In this document: positions 55,559 to 63,947 of the stretch, in pieces | How positions within the stretch are numbered: the stretch's first letter is position 1 | Layout of the letters: every line of letters begins with the position of its first letter | Source of the DNA: Ramlibacter cellulosilyticus | GTDB taxonomy: Bacteria > Pseudomonadota > Gammaproteobacteria > Burkholderiales > Burkholderiaceae_C | NCBI RefSeq assembly: GCF_014297465.1 | Contig: NZ_JACORT010000001.1 | Location: 62,001 to 126,000, forward strand | DNA length: 64,000 nt | Direction: 5' to 3' | Position numbers and translations under genes: made by a program | The notes under the pieces: generated by a model | Told to the model about the DNA's origin: nothing | Database searches by the model: none | What the model saw: the letters and a program-made list of their open reading frames with translations, nothing else

Positions 55559-56458
55559 ATGCAGCCCGACGCGCCCATTCCCTACCTCCAGCGCACGCGC
55601 GACTGGTACCTGGCGCTCGGCTACGAGCATCCTTACCGCTGGGCGCACTTCGAGGACGTGCCTTTCGCGCCCTTGCGCAAGCCTCTGGCGGATGGCGTGC
55701 TGACGCTGGTCACCACCGCCGCGCCGTTCCAGCCGGACAAGGGACCGCAAGGCGCCGGGGCGCCGTACAACGCCGCGGCCAAGTTCTTCGTGCCGTACAC
55801 CGGCGACACGGCGCGGGACCACGACCTGCGCATCGCGCACGTCGCAGTCGACCGCAAGCACGCGAACATGGAAGACGCGAACTGCTGGTTCCCGCTGCCC
55901 CTGCTGCGCCGCTGGGCAGGGGAGGGGCGCCTGCGCCTCGCGCCCCGCTTCCACGGCGCGCCCACGAACCGCAGCCAGCGCCACACGATGGAAGTGGACG
56001 CTCCCCTCATCGTGCAGCGTTGCCAGGAGGACGGCGTCGACGCCGCCGTGCTGGTGCCCAACTGTCCGGTGTGCCACCAGACGCTCGCGCTCACCGCACG
56101 CGCGCTGGAAGCGGCGGGCATCGCCACCGTGATCCTCGCCTGCGCGCTGGACATCGTGGAGCACGTCGGCGTGCCGCGGCTGCTGTTCTCCGATTTCCCG
56201 CTGGGCAACGCGGCAGGCAAGCCGCACGATGCCGGATCGCAGCAGGCGACGCTGGCGCTGGCGCTGGACCTGCTCGCCAACGCGCACGCGCCGCGCACCA
56301 CCTGGCGTTCGCCGCAGCGCTGGAGCGCCTCGGACGCATGGAAGCTGGATTACTGCAACCCGCAGCGCGTCGCGCCTGAGGAGCTCGCACGATTGCGCGC
56401 GGAGTTCGATGCGGGACGCGAGACCGGCCGCCGCTTGCGCGAACAAGGGCCGCAGTAA
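55559..56458 (+). CDS. Glycine/proline-reductase selenoprotein-B-like (GrdB/PrdB-family) protein, 299 aa
   Basis: Resembles the short proteobacterial branch of the glycine/sarcosine/betaine reductase B family: RTRDWYLALGYEHPYRWAHF, RIAHVAVDRKHANMEDANCW, the Cys pair in LVPNCPVCHQTLALTARALE (Cys169, Cys172), and ATVILACALDIVEHVGVPRL followed by LLFSDFPLGNAAGKP. Selenium-dependent members of anaerobes carry a Sec; here only Cys codons are present. The other reductase subunits are absent, so the classical Stickland role is unlikely and function is unknown. Assignment by pattern, moderate. Confidence 0.6.
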   Translation: MQPDAPIPYLQRTRDWYLALGYEHPYRWAHFEDVPFAPLRKPLADGVLTLVTTAAPFQPDKGPQGAGAPYNAAAKFFVPYTGDTARDHDLRIAHVAVDRKHANMEDANCWFPLPLLRRWAGEGRLRLAPRFHGAPTNRSQRHTMEVDAPLIVQRCQEDGVDAAVLVPNCPVCHQTLALTARALEAAGIATVILACALDIVEHVGVPRLLFSDFPLGNAAGKPHDAGSQQATLALALDLLANAHAPRTTWRSPQRWSASDAWKLDYCNPQRVAPEELARLRAEFDAGRETGRRLREQGPQ

Positions 56459-56614
56459 GCGCACACGGTGCTGCCCGACCGGGGCGCACTTCCCGGCGGC
56501 CTGTCGCCGCATTCCTACAAGGCGTAGCGCGAGCCGGCGACAGCCGGGCCGGCCCCACTGCGATGAAATGGTCGCAGCGGGCAGATCCTGCCCCATAACG
56601 ACAGAGGACCGAGG

Positions 56615-57094
56615 ATGGTGACGGAGACGAAAGCCCGCGTGGTGCTGGTGGAAGACAGCCCGCGCATCCAGGCGGAACTGCGCGAAGCGCTGGGCATGGT
56701 GTTCGACGTGGTGGCGGTGATCGCCACCGCGCAGGAAGCAGTCGAATGGCTGCAGGCGCATCCGCGCGGATGGGACCTGGCCGTGGTGGACATCTTCCTG
56801 AAGCAGGGCCACGGGTTCCAGGTGCTGCGCCACTGCGCGCCGCAGGCCCACCAGTCCGTGGTGGTGCTCTCCAACTACACGCGCGAGCCGGCGCGGTCGT
56901 CCGCCCTGGAGCAAGGCGCGTCCGCCGTTTTCGACAAGGGGCTCGAGATGGAGCAGTTCCTGGCGTACTGCGCCGCGCGGGCGGAAGTGCACGCGCGCCA
57001 CCAGGCCAGGGCCGCCGCCGCGGAAGCGAAGGCTTCCTTGCCGCGCCGCATGCCCGTCGCGCGATCCAGCGGCATGTTGCACGAGGCGGCCTGA
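56615..57094 (+). CDS. Stand-alone response-regulator receiver, 159 aa
   Basis: Receiver at residues 7-120: ARVVLVEDSPRIQAELREAL (acid Glu13-Asp14), phospho-acceptor Asp59 in LAVVDIFLKQGHGF, and Lys108 in AVFDKGLEMEQF. A short basic Ala/Arg tail follows, with no DNA-binding domain. An adjacent kinase is absent; the nearest is at 39171. The family is common in Burkholderiales near regulatory genes. Start at 56615 follows an AGAGGACCGAGG purine-rich site. Confidence 0.82.
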   Translation: MVTETKARVVLVEDSPRIQAELREALGMVFDVVAVIATAQEAVEWLQAHPRGWDLAVVDIFLKQGHGFQVLRHCAPQAHQSVVVLSNYTREPARSSALEQGASAVFDKGLEMEQFLAYCAARAEVHARHQARAAAAEAKASLPRRMPVARSSGMLHEAA

Positions 57095-57154
57095 GCGGCG
57101 GGCTTTCCGGGAAACCGGCATGATGCCCGGGCACGACTCGGAGAACCCGCACGC

Positions 57155-58321
57155 ATGAACTTCCCCGCAGTGGACGCCGCCTTGCAGGCGGCCCTGGCTG
57201 GCGAGCAGCTCGCCGGCGTTTCGTACACCGTCTTCCGCGGCAGCGAGGTGCTGGCCCGCAAGTGCCTCGGCTGGGCCGACCGGGAGGCGGAGGTGCCCCT
57301 GCGCGAAGACCATCTCTTCCGCGCGTTCTCCAACACGAAGCTGGTCACGAGCTGCGCCGCCCTGCAGATGCTGGAGCAGGGCCGCTGCCGCCTCGACGAC
57401 CCGGTGGGGCAGTACATCCCCGCCCTCGCGAACCTGCGCGTGCTGCGCCCCGGCGCGACCGCGATCAACGATACCGAGCCCGCGCGCGAGCCGGTGCGCA
57501 TCCGGCACCTGCTGACGCACACGGCCGGTTTCACCTATGCGTTCACGCAGCCCGATGCGCCCATCGCGAAGGCGTATCGCGATGCGCGCATCCTCGATCC
57601 GCAGCGCGACCTCGCGCAGACGATGGAAGCGCTGGGGACCCTGCCGCTGCTCTTCCAGCCGGGCAGCGCCTGGAACTACTCGGTGGCAACCGACGTCGTC
57701 GGACGCCTGGTGGAAGTGCTCTCCGGGCAGAAGCTGGACGACTACTTCCGCGCGCACGTCTTCGCGCCGCTCGGCATGCGCGACACCTTCTTCGCCATTC
57801 CCCCGGAGAAGCAGGAGCGGCTGGCCGCGCTCTACATCGGCAGCCTCCAGGAGCCGCTGCGCCCCGGGCTGCGCCGTGCGGACAACCTGCCGTACGAAGG
57901 CGCGTGGCTGCGGCCCATGGCTTTCCTCGGTGGAGGCGGCGGGCTGGTCACCTCGCTCGGTGACTACGCCGCGCTGGTGCGCGCGCTGCTGCAAGGCGGC
58001 GCGCCGCTGCTGCGCCCCGAGACGATGGAGCTCGTCACGCGCAACCAGTTGCCCGAAGGCATGTGGATCCAGTTCCCGGGCCTGCCGGTGCAGCAAGGGC
58101 GCGGCCACAGCCTGGCCGGGGCCGTCGTCGTGGACGGCTCGCACGCCGTCTCGCTGGGGGAAGGGCAGGTGGACTGGGGCGGCCTCGCAGGCACGAAGTG
58201 GGCCTTCTCGCCCCGGGAGGGCGTCGGGGCGGTGCTGATGACGCAGCGCTACATGGGCAGCGACCTGCCGTACTGGCCGGGCTTCCTGCGGGCGCTGCGC
58301 GAGGACTTGCGCAGTGCCTAG
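57155..58321 (+). CDS. Class C beta-lactamase-fold serine hydrolase (EstB-like esterase family), 388 aa
   Basis: Serine-hydrolase fold with S-x-x-K at 59-62 (FSNTK) and a Tyr motif Y-S-V at 175-177 (WNYSVATDVV). The WGGLAGTKWAFSPREG segment replaces the KTG of true beta-lactamases. This combination is typical of family VIII esterases and D-Ala-D-Ala peptidase-like proteins rather than resistance enzymes. No signal peptide, so cytoplasmic. Its stop overlaps the convergent 138-residue hypothetical gene by 4 nt. Confidence 0.85.
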   Translation: MNFPAVDAALQAALAGEQLAGVSYTVFRGSEVLARKCLGWADREAEVPLREDHLFRAFSNTKLVTSCAALQMLEQGRCRLDDPVGQYIPALANLRVLRPGATAINDTEPAREPVRIRHLLTHTAGFTYAFTQPDAPIAKAYRDARILDPQRDLAQTMEALGTLPLLFQPGSAWNYSVATDVVGRLVEVLSGQKLDDYFRAHVFAPLGMRDTFFAIPPEKQERLAALYIGSLQEPLRPGLRRADNLPYEGAWLRPMAFLGGGGGLVTSLGDYAALVRALLQGGAPLLRPETMELVTRNQLPEGMWIQFPGLPVQQGRGHSLAGAVVVDGSHAVSLGEGQVDWGGLAGTKWAFSPREGVGAVLMTQRYMGSDLPYWPGFLRALREDLRSA

Positions 58322-58734
58322 GCGTCCTGCACCACGATGCCGGAGAGGTTTCCGTGGTGCGCCAGTTCGCGCAGCAGGATGACGTCGGCCACGGCTTCGC
58401 GATCCGACACCTGGTCGCGCACGACGGCATCGTGGACGCGCGAGAACGCTCGTTCCACTGCATCCGTCGTGAACGAGGCCTGCGGGCCGAGGTGCCTGCG
58501 CAAGCGGCCCGTCGTGTCCCGGACCTCCAGTTGCAGCCCATCGAACGCCTTGCTGAAGCGCATGATCCAGTCTTCGGTGCGCTCGATGGCGACCTCGATG
58601 TCGATCTCCCGCAAACGCATCCCCGCGTCGGGTAGGAGGGCTGCCGCACCACGTTCGAGCCGGGCCAGGGGCGTCCCATCACGCCGGAGCTCGTAGGCGT
58701 CGGAGGCAATGATCAACCGGAGATCGGGCATCAC
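58318..58734 (-). CDS. Hypothetical protein, 138 aa
   Basis: Mixed alpha/beta: MMPDLRLIIASDAYELRRDG, then ALLPDAGMRLREIDIEVAIE, DWIMRFSKAFDGLQLEVRD and VADVILLRELAHHGNLSGIV. No signal peptide or Cys. Lies 28 nt downstream of the STAS-like gene on the same strand, so it is likely its operon partner. Unrecognised. The double-Met start could be either codon. Confidence 0.6.
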   Translation of the reverse strand: MMPDLRLIIASDAYELRRDGTPLARLERGAAALLPDAGMRLREIDIEVAIERTEDWIMRFSKAFDGLQLEVRDTTGRLRRHLGPQASFTTDAVERAFSRVHDAVVRDQVSDREAVADVILLRELAHHGNLSGIVVQDA

Positions 58735-58762
58735 GGGAACTCCACGGTGTCGGGGAGGGGCA

Positions 58763-59173
58763 TCAGGCTTCGGGCGCTTCCAGCCACTTCATCGCGGCGC
58801 CCAGGTCGTTGTAGAAGACCCGGCAATGGTCCTCGCCGACCTGGCCGAACGCAATCCGTGCCAAGTAGGCGCTGCGCGTGTCGGCGACCAGGATGGCGGT
58901 GCGCAGCGATGCGGCACCCAGGCTGGCCCCGCGCTCGGCGGCCAGCTGCTGGTGCAGCAGCACCAGTTGCACCTCGGGCGCGACCAGTTCCAGCGCGTCG
59001 TACAGCACGCGCACGTGCTTCGTGTCCCGGGCGAGCTCCACCACGCGCTGCTCGCATTCGCGCAGCATCTCCGCGGTGGGGGCGCCGCGCAGGCGCGCGA
59101 CGATGGTGGAGCCGACCGGCTCCACCCACAGGTTCGGGTCGCGCGCCGCGCGGGCCTCAGGCCGGCTGGCCAT
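58763..59173 (-). CDS. SpoIIAA/STAS-like protein, 136 aa
   Basis: Resembles the STAS/SpoIIAA-like fold: LWVEPVGSTIVARLRGAPTA, MLRECEQRVVELARDTKHVR, VLYDALELVAPEVQLVLLHQ, TAILVADTRSAYLARIAFGQ, and the end segment VFYNDLGAAMKWLEAPEA typical of SpoIIAA-like small proteins. Probably a cytoplasmic lipid- or partner-binding domain. Starts 7 nt after the end of the exported EDSGSAYL protein, so the three minus-strand genes 58318-59540 look co-transcribed. Confidence 0.6.
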   Translation of the reverse strand: MASRPEARAARDPNLWVEPVGSTIVARLRGAPTAEMLRECEQRVVELARDTKHVRVLYDALELVAPEVQLVLLHQQLAAERGASLGAASLRTAILVADTRSAYLARIAFGQVGEDHCRVFYNDLGAAMKWLEAPEA

Positions 59174-59180
59174 CGGCGCC

Positions 59181-59540
59181 TCAGCGCACGATGCGCGAGC
59201 TGGCCGTGGCGGCGAACGTCTCGCCTGCCGCGGCCGGACGGCCGGACAGGTAGGCCGAGCCGCTGTCCTCGCCGGTGAAGGCGGCGACCCGCTCGCGGTC
59301 CTCGATGTACTCGGACTGCACGGCCCGGCGGCCGCGGTCCGTCTGGAAGCCGGCCAGCGGGTTGTAGCTGGTGGACGAAGGGTTGTTCACGGACGAAGTC
59401 GCGGGAACGTCCTTGGCCAGCACCGCGACCGGGGACGCGGTCGACACGAAAGGCGTGTTGTATTCCGTGTAGCTCTCGGCGGAGACGGAAGCGGCGGCGG
59501 CAGCGATGGACAGGCCGAGGATCAGGGACTTGTGGTTCAT
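59181..59540 (-). CDS. DUF4148-like small exported protein with EDSGSAYL motif, 119 aa
   Basis: The signal peptide MNHKSLILGLSIAAAAASVSA precedes ESYTEYNTP. The mature part has a Ser/Thr-rich stretch, SSTSYNPLAGFQTDRGRRAV, SEYIEDRERVAAFTGEDSGS then AYLSGRP. The SYNPL and EDSGSAYL elements are those of a recurrent family of exported Comamonadaceae peptides; a second copy is at 36779-37162. AAGGAG ribosome site upstream of the ATG. Function unknown, periplasmic. Confidence 0.7.
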   Translation of the reverse strand: MNHKSLILGLSIAAAAASVSAESYTEYNTPFVSTASPVAVLAKDVPATSSVNNPSSTSYNPLAGFQTDRGRRAVQSEYIEDRERVAAFTGEDSGSAYLSGRPAAAGETFAATASSRIVR

Positions 59541-59638
59541 GGTGGCTCCTTGGTTGGTGGTGCAGCGGTTTGCTGCGTCCGTGTAGTGAATGTATTGGCT
59601 GGGGATGAATAGATAAACAGCCGATGAATTGACTTACT

Positions 59639-59655
59639 GTTCATCTGGCGTGAAC
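59639..59655. promoter_or_regulatory. Palindrome GTTCA-N7-TGAAC, candidate LysR box
   Basis: Perfect 5-bp arms with a 7-nt spacer, containing a T-N11-A core (TCATCTGGCGTGA). It lies in the divergent region between the exported-peptide gene and LysR, 23 nt before the LysR ATG. The surrounding 59581-59640 is A+T-rich. Good candidate operator. Confidence 0.5.
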
Positions 59656-59678
59656 AATGGAGGGAAAGAGGGTTCCCC

Positions 59679-60587
59679 ATGGACCGATTCCAGGAAATGC
59701 GGGTGTTCGCTGCCGTCGTGGACGCGGGCAGCTTCGTCGGCGCGGCGGATGCGCTGGGCCTGTCCAAGGCCGCGGTGTCGCGCATCGTTTCCGAGCTCGA
59801 GGCGCGCCTGGGCGTGCGCCTGCTCCACCGCACCACGCGGCGGCTCTCGCTGACCGCCGAAGGCGAGGTGTTCGTCGTGCGCTGCAGGGACGTCCTCGCT
59901 TCCGTCGAAGAAGCGGAGGCGGAGATCACGGAGCGCAGCGGCGATGCGGTGGGCCTGCTGAAGGTGAGCGCGCCCTTCTCCTTCGGCGTGCTGCGGCTCG
60001 GGCCGCTGTGGGGCGGTTTCCTGGCCGCGCATCCCCGCATCGAGCTGGAGATCACGCTGTCGGACCGCTTCGTGGACCTGGTGGACGAGGGCTTCGACCT
60101 GGCGGTGCGCATCGCGCGCCTGCAGGACTCGTCCCTGGTGAGCCGCCGGGTCTCCTCCACGCGCATGGTCCTGTGCGCCTCCCCGCGCTATCTCAAGGCG
60201 CATGGCAAGCCGAAGCATCCGTCGGAGCTCGCGAGCCATGCCGTGCTGGCGTACAGCCTGCTCGCCGCGGGCGACACGTGGGAGTTCGAGGGCCCGGACG
60301 GCACCGTCCCGGTGAAGGTGCATCCGCGGATGCGCACCAACAACGGCGACACGTGCCGTGCCGTCGCGCTTTCGCACGAAGGCATCGTGCTGCAGCCGGC
60401 GTTCATCGTGGACGAAGACCTGCGTGCCGGCACGCTCGTCGAGCTGTTGCCGCAGTACCGCGCGCCCGATCTCGGGGTGTACGCGATGTACCCCTCGCGC
60501 AAGCACCTGCTGCCCAAGGTGCGGGTGCTGGTCGACTACCTCGCCGCGGCCTTGCAGCGGGACGCGCCGGCAGCCCGGGCACGCTAG
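59679..60587 (+). CDS. LysR-family regulator, 302 aa
   Basis: LTTR with HTH at about residues 1-60 (MDRFQEMRVFAAVVDAGSFV; DALGLSKAAVSRIVSELEAR) and an effector domain (GLLKVSAPFSFGVLRLGPLW; VDLVDEGFDLAVRIARLQDS). The GSFVGAAdALG-type start and SxPxxFG region place it in the CrgA-like subgroup. Divergent from the exported-peptide/STAS unit, with a LysR-type palindrome between. Its stop overlaps the convergent oxidoreductase by 4 nt. Confidence 0.87.
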   Translation: MDRFQEMRVFAAVVDAGSFVGAADALGLSKAAVSRIVSELEARLGVRLLHRTTRRLSLTAEGEVFVVRCRDVLASVEEAEAEITERSGDAVGLLKVSAPFSFGVLRLGPLWGGFLAAHPRIELEITLSDRFVDLVDEGFDLAVRIARLQDSSLVSRRVSSTRMVLCASPRYLKAHGKPKHPSELASHAVLAYSLLAAGDTWEFEGPDGTVPVKVHPRMRTNNGDTCRAVALSHEGIVLQPAFIVDEDLRAGTLVELLPQYRAPDLGVYAMYPSRKHLLPKVRVLVDYLAAALQRDAPAARAR

Positions 60588-61981
60588 GCCGGCGCGGGCG
60601 ACGCCAGCGGGGCGAGCCCGTGCAGCAGCGTCGGCAGCAATTCGGAGACGGTCGGATGGATGGGCACGGCCTTCTCGAGGGCGGTGCAGGGAACGCCCGC
60701 CGTCATCGCGTTGAGCAGGCTGTGCACCACTTCGTCGCCGTTCAGCCCGAGGAGGGACGCTCCCAGGATCTGCCGGCTGTCCGCGTCCACCAGCACCTTC
60801 ATCAGGCCCTGCGTCTCGCCCGATTCCTTCGCCCGCCCCACGCGCCGCATCGGCAGCGTCGCGAGCAGCGCGCGTGTACCGTCGGCGCGCACCTCCTGTT
60901 CCGTCTTGCCCACGCGCCCCAGCGGCGGGTCGATGAAGAGGGCGTAGCACGGGATCCGCTGGCCGAGGCCACGCGTGCGGCTGCCGAACAGGTGGTCCAC
61001 GACGATCTCGTGGTCGTTCCAGGCCGTGTGCGTGAAGCCGCCGCGGCCGTTGCAGTCGCCCAGTGCCCACACCCCTTCCACGCTCGCCCGGCACTGGTCG
61101 TCCACGACGACGTGGCCGCGCGTGTCGGTGGCGATGCCCGCGGCATCCAGCCCGAGGTCGTCCGTGTTCGGCGTGCGGCCCATCGCCAGCAGCACGTGGC
61201 TGCCTTCGACGGCCGGCTCGCCCGCCTGGCATTCCAGCAGCAGGCGCACGCCGGCGCCCGCACGCTCGAAGGCCATGCACTCGGCGCCCAGCCGGAACCG
61301 CACGCCCTCGGCCTCGAGGATGGCGCGGATCTCCGCCGCGATGTCCTCGTCCTCGCGCGGCAGGAAGCGAGGCGAGCGCTCGACCACCGTCACTTCGGCG
61401 CCGAAGCGGCGCAGGACCTGCGCGAACTCCAGCCCGATGTAGCTGCCGCCGACGATCACGAGGTGGCGCGGCACTTCCTCGAGTTCGAGCGCCGACACGT
61501 TGTCGAGCGTGGCCACGTCGGCGATGCCGGGCAACGGCGGATGCGCGGGCCGGGTGCCCACGTCCAGGAAGATCTTCGGGGCGGCCAGCAGGCGCTCGCC
61601 CACGCGAAGCTGGCCGGGCGCTGCGAAACGCGCGTGCCCGGTGATCCATTCCAGGCCCTGCAGGCCGCGCACCCAGGATTCCAGCCCGGTGCGCGCGGCG
61701 TCGACGATTTCATCCTTGCGCGCCTTCACGCGGCGCATGTCGACCTGCACGTCGCCGCAGGCGAAGCCGAACTCCGCGCCGCGCCGCGCGAGGTGCATGG
61801 CGCGCGCGCTGGCGTAGAGCGTCTTGGTGGGGAAGCAGCCGGTGTTGACGCAGGTGCCGCCGAGCCGGTCGCGTTCGACCAGGGCGACCCGCAGGCCTTC
61901 CTTGACACAGCGCGCCGCGAGGGCCGGGCCGGCCTGGCCGGCGCCGACCACGATGGCGTCGAAGTGCTCGGGTGCTGGCAT
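60584..61981 (-). CDS. Class I pyridine-nucleotide disulfide oxidoreductase (mercuric-reductase-like), 465 aa
   Basis: FAD motif DAIVVGAGQAGPALAARCVK; redox-active Cys44/Cys49 in GGTCVNTGCFPTKTLYASAR; NAD(P) motif LVIVGGSYIGLEFAQVLRRF; FAD2 motif VEGVWALGDCNGRGGFTHTA; and C-terminal interface VHSLLNAMTAGVPCTALEKA then VPIHPTVSELLPTLL. The N-terminal HMA domain of MerA and the C-terminal Cys pair are absent, so mercury reduction is unlikely. A dihydrolipoamide-, soluble-transhydrogenase- or thiol-related role fits. Start at 61981 rather than ten codons earlier. Ten nt downstream of the M20 gene. Confidence 0.83.
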   Translation of the reverse strand: MPAPEHFDAIVVGAGQAGPALAARCVKEGLRVALVERDRLGGTCVNTGCFPTKTLYASARAMHLARRGAEFGFACGDVQVDMRRVKARKDEIVDAARTGLESWVRGLQGLEWITGHARFAAPGQLRVGERLLAAPKIFLDVGTRPAHPPLPGIADVATLDNVSALELEEVPRHLVIVGGSYIGLEFAQVLRRFGAEVTVVERSPRFLPREDEDIAAEIRAILEAEGVRFRLGAECMAFERAGAGVRLLLECQAGEPAVEGSHVLLAMGRTPNTDDLGLDAAGIATDTRGHVVVDDQCRASVEGVWALGDCNGRGGFTHTAWNDHEIVVDHLFGSRTRGLGQRIPCYALFIDPPLGRVGKTEQEVRADGTRALLATLPMRRVGRAKESGETQGLMKVLVDADSRQILGASLLGLNGDEVVHSLLNAMTAGVPCTALEKAVPIHPTVSELLPTLLHGLAPLASPAPA

Positions 61982-61991
61982 GGTGGTGCCC

Positions 61992-63269
61992 CTAGGAAGC
62001 GCGCGCGCCACGGTCGGGGCCCAGCCACGCCGAAGCGGCGGCGAGCATCGCGCGCAACCCCGTGGCGAGCGTCGGGTGGATCACCGGCGCGAACATCGGC
62101 GAATGGTTGCTCGGGATGCGGTTGATGGCCTTCTCCTGCACGGCCCTGGCGTACACGTCGGGATCGGTGCCGCCGACGAACCAGAACACATAGGGCACGC
62201 CCCACGCACGGCCGAAGAGGCTGAAGTCCTCGCTGGCCGATGCGGGGTTGGGCGCCAGCGACGCGGCCCCGCCGAACTCCGCGTGGAAGGCATCCGCGAG
62301 CTTGCGGGTGGCCTCCGCGTCGTTCACCGTCAGGGGATACCGGTTCAAGGGCGTGAACTCCGGCGGCCGCTCGGCGCCCGAGGCTTCGCTCTCGGCGCAG
62401 CAGATGCGGTGGATCGCCTTCAGCATGGACTCGCGCGTGTCGTCGCTGAAGGTGCGCATGTTCAGCTTGATCGTCGCGTCGTCGGGGATGATGTTCTCCT
62501 TGGTGCCGGCCTGCAGCGAGCCGATGGTGAGCACCGCCGGCTCCGAGGGCGCGATCTCGCGCGACACGATGGTCTGCAGGCGCAAGGTGGTGGCCGCTGC
62601 CATCACCACGGGGTCGACGGAGGTCTGCGGCTGCGAGCCGTGCGCCCCCCGCCCGAACAGGCGGATCTTCAGGCTGTCGCCCGCCGACAGGGTCACGCCG
62701 GGCCGGAAGGTCACCGTGCCCGTCGCGCCGACCATCACGTGCTGGCCCAGGATGATGTCGGGGCGCGGGAACCGGCCTTCGCCCCAGTCGGCGACCATGC
62801 TGGCGGCGCCCTGCGCCGTCTCCTCGCCCGGCTGGAACACGAGCATGGCCGTTCCGGACCAGGCCTCGCGGTGCTGCGCCAGCACCCGTGCGGTCCCGAG
62901 CAGCCACGTCACGTGCATGTCGTGGCCGCACGAGTGCGCGACGCCCACGGTGGCGCCGTCCTCGTCCTTTGCCGTCTCGGTGCTCGCATAAGGAAGCCCG
63001 GTCTTCTCCTGCATGGGCAGGGCGTCCATGTCCGCACGCAGCATCACGGTGGGGCCCGCCCCGTTGCGCAGCACGGCCACCACGCCAGTCACACCGACGC
63101 CGCGCGTCACTTCGTAGCCGAGGTCCTGCACGTGGTCGGCCACGATCTGCGCGGTGCGGACTTCCTGCATCGACAGCTCGGGATGGCGGTGGAGGTCGGT
63201 GTAGATCGCGGCGAGTTCGTCCAGCAGCGGCTGCCCGAGCTGCTGCAGGGCTTCGGTCCATGGGCTCAT
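61992..63269 (-). CDS. M20-family amidohydrolase (aminoacylase/hippurate-hydrolase-like), 425 aa
   Basis: Zinc-type hydrolase with LRADMDALPMQEKTGLPYAS, GVAHSCGHDMHVTWLLGTAR (metal Cys/His), VFQPGEETAQGAASMVADW (Glu pair), FGRGAHGSQPQTSVDPVVMA (dimerisation and substrate His) and ASASEDFSLFGRAWGVP (late Glu ligand). Removes acyl groups from N-acyl amino acids or opens related amides. No signal peptide. The oxidoreductase gene follows 10 nt downstream, suggesting one unit. Confidence 0.87.
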   Translation of the reverse strand: MSPWTEALQQLGQPLLDELAAIYTDLHRHPELSMQEVRTAQIVADHVQDLGYEVTRGVGVTGVVAVLRNGAGPTVMLRADMDALPMQEKTGLPYASTETAKDEDGATVGVAHSCGHDMHVTWLLGTARVLAQHREAWSGTAMLVFQPGEETAQGAASMVADWGEGRFPRPDIILGQHVMVGATGTVTFRPGVTLSAGDSLKIRLFGRGAHGSQPQTSVDPVVMAAATTLRLQTIVSREIAPSEPAVLTIGSLQAGTKENIIPDDATIKLNMRTFSDDTRESMLKAIHRICCAESEASGAERPPEFTPLNRYPLTVNDAEATRKLADAFHAEFGGAASLAPNPASASEDFSLFGRAWGVPYVFWFVGGTDPDVYARAVQEKAINRIPSNHSPMFAPVIHPTLATGLRAMLAAASAWLGPDRGARAS

Positions 63270-63290
63270 GCGCTCTCCCCGAAGAGGATG

Positions 63291-63947
63291 TCAATCGCGC
63301 GGTGCCGACGTGCGCCCCGCCGGCAGCGACCAGCCGCTCAGCAGGGCGGCCGCCCGGAGGCCCGTGGCGCTGCCGGCCGCGAGCAGGAAGCCGGTCGCGG
63401 GCGGCACCTCGAACCGCACGGCGAAAACATACACCCACCCGCCCACGAACGCGCAGACGGCATAAGGGCGCCGGTCGCGCAGCGCCGTCGGGATCTCGTT
63501 GCACACCACGTCGCGCAGGATGCCACCGAACGTGGCGCTGATCACGCCCATCAGCACGGCCGGAAGCGCAGGCGTGCCGGCCGCCAGGGCGAGCTGCGTG
63601 CCGCTGGCCGTGAACAGCCCCAGGCCCAGCGCGTCCGGCCACTGGATGGCGCGCTCCGTGAATTCGTAGTGGGTGGTGCGCAGGAGGTAGATGGCAGCCA
63701 CGGCTGTGCCTATCAGCACCCAGAGCCAGCCGGGATGGTCGACCCAGAAGAAGGGACGGCGGTCCAGCAGCACGTCGCGCAGCGTGCCGCCGCCGAACGC
63801 GGCGAGGCCCATCACCACGCAGATGCCGACCACGTCCAGCTGCTTGCGGATTCCCGCCAGCAGGCCGGACAACGCGAAGGCGACGTTGGCGCCGGCCTCC
63901 ACGGCGGTGTGCACCCAGGTGAAGATCTCGTCCTGGTTCGGCATCAT
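63291..63947 (-). CDS. UPF0126/TRIC-family inner-membrane protein (YadS/YicG-like), 218 aa
   Basis: About seven membrane helices made of two homologous triple-helix halves. The half-repeats show AFALSGLLAGIRKQLDVVGI then AAFGGGTLRDVLLDRRPFFW, and SATFGGILRDVVCNEIPTAL. The GGGxxRD and GGxLRD motifs are the family signature. Prokaryotic TRIC-like/UPF0126 proteins are cation channels, and some are glycine transporters. The start at 63947 overlaps the stop of an upstream partial gene (ATGATG). Cytoplasmic N-terminus likely. Confidence 0.85.
   Translation of the reverse strand: MMPNQDEIFTWVHTAVEAGANVAFALSGLLAGIRKQLDVVGICVVMGLAAFGGGTLRDVLLDRRPFFWVDHPGWLWVLIGTAVAAIYLLRTTHYEFTERAIQWPDALGLGLFTASGTQLALAAGTPALPAVLMGVISATFGGILRDVVCNEIPTALRDRRPYAVCAFVGGWVYVFAVRFEVPPATGFLLAAGSATGLRAAALLSGWSLPAGRTSAPRD

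Noticed and set aside
55559..56458. Selenocysteine in the PrdB-like gene
   Set aside because: The motif uses Cys codons and no in-frame TGA is present.
54878..58144. 1088-codon open frame on the minus strand
   Set aside because: It crosses six well-supported + strand genes (GNAT, small hypothetical, PrdB-like, receiver, serine hydrolase) and has Arg/His/Gly-rich low-complexity translation.
60584..61981. Mercuric reductase (merA)
   Set aside because: The CVNTGC redox pair is present but the HMA domain, the C-terminal Cys pair and any mer neighbours are absent.
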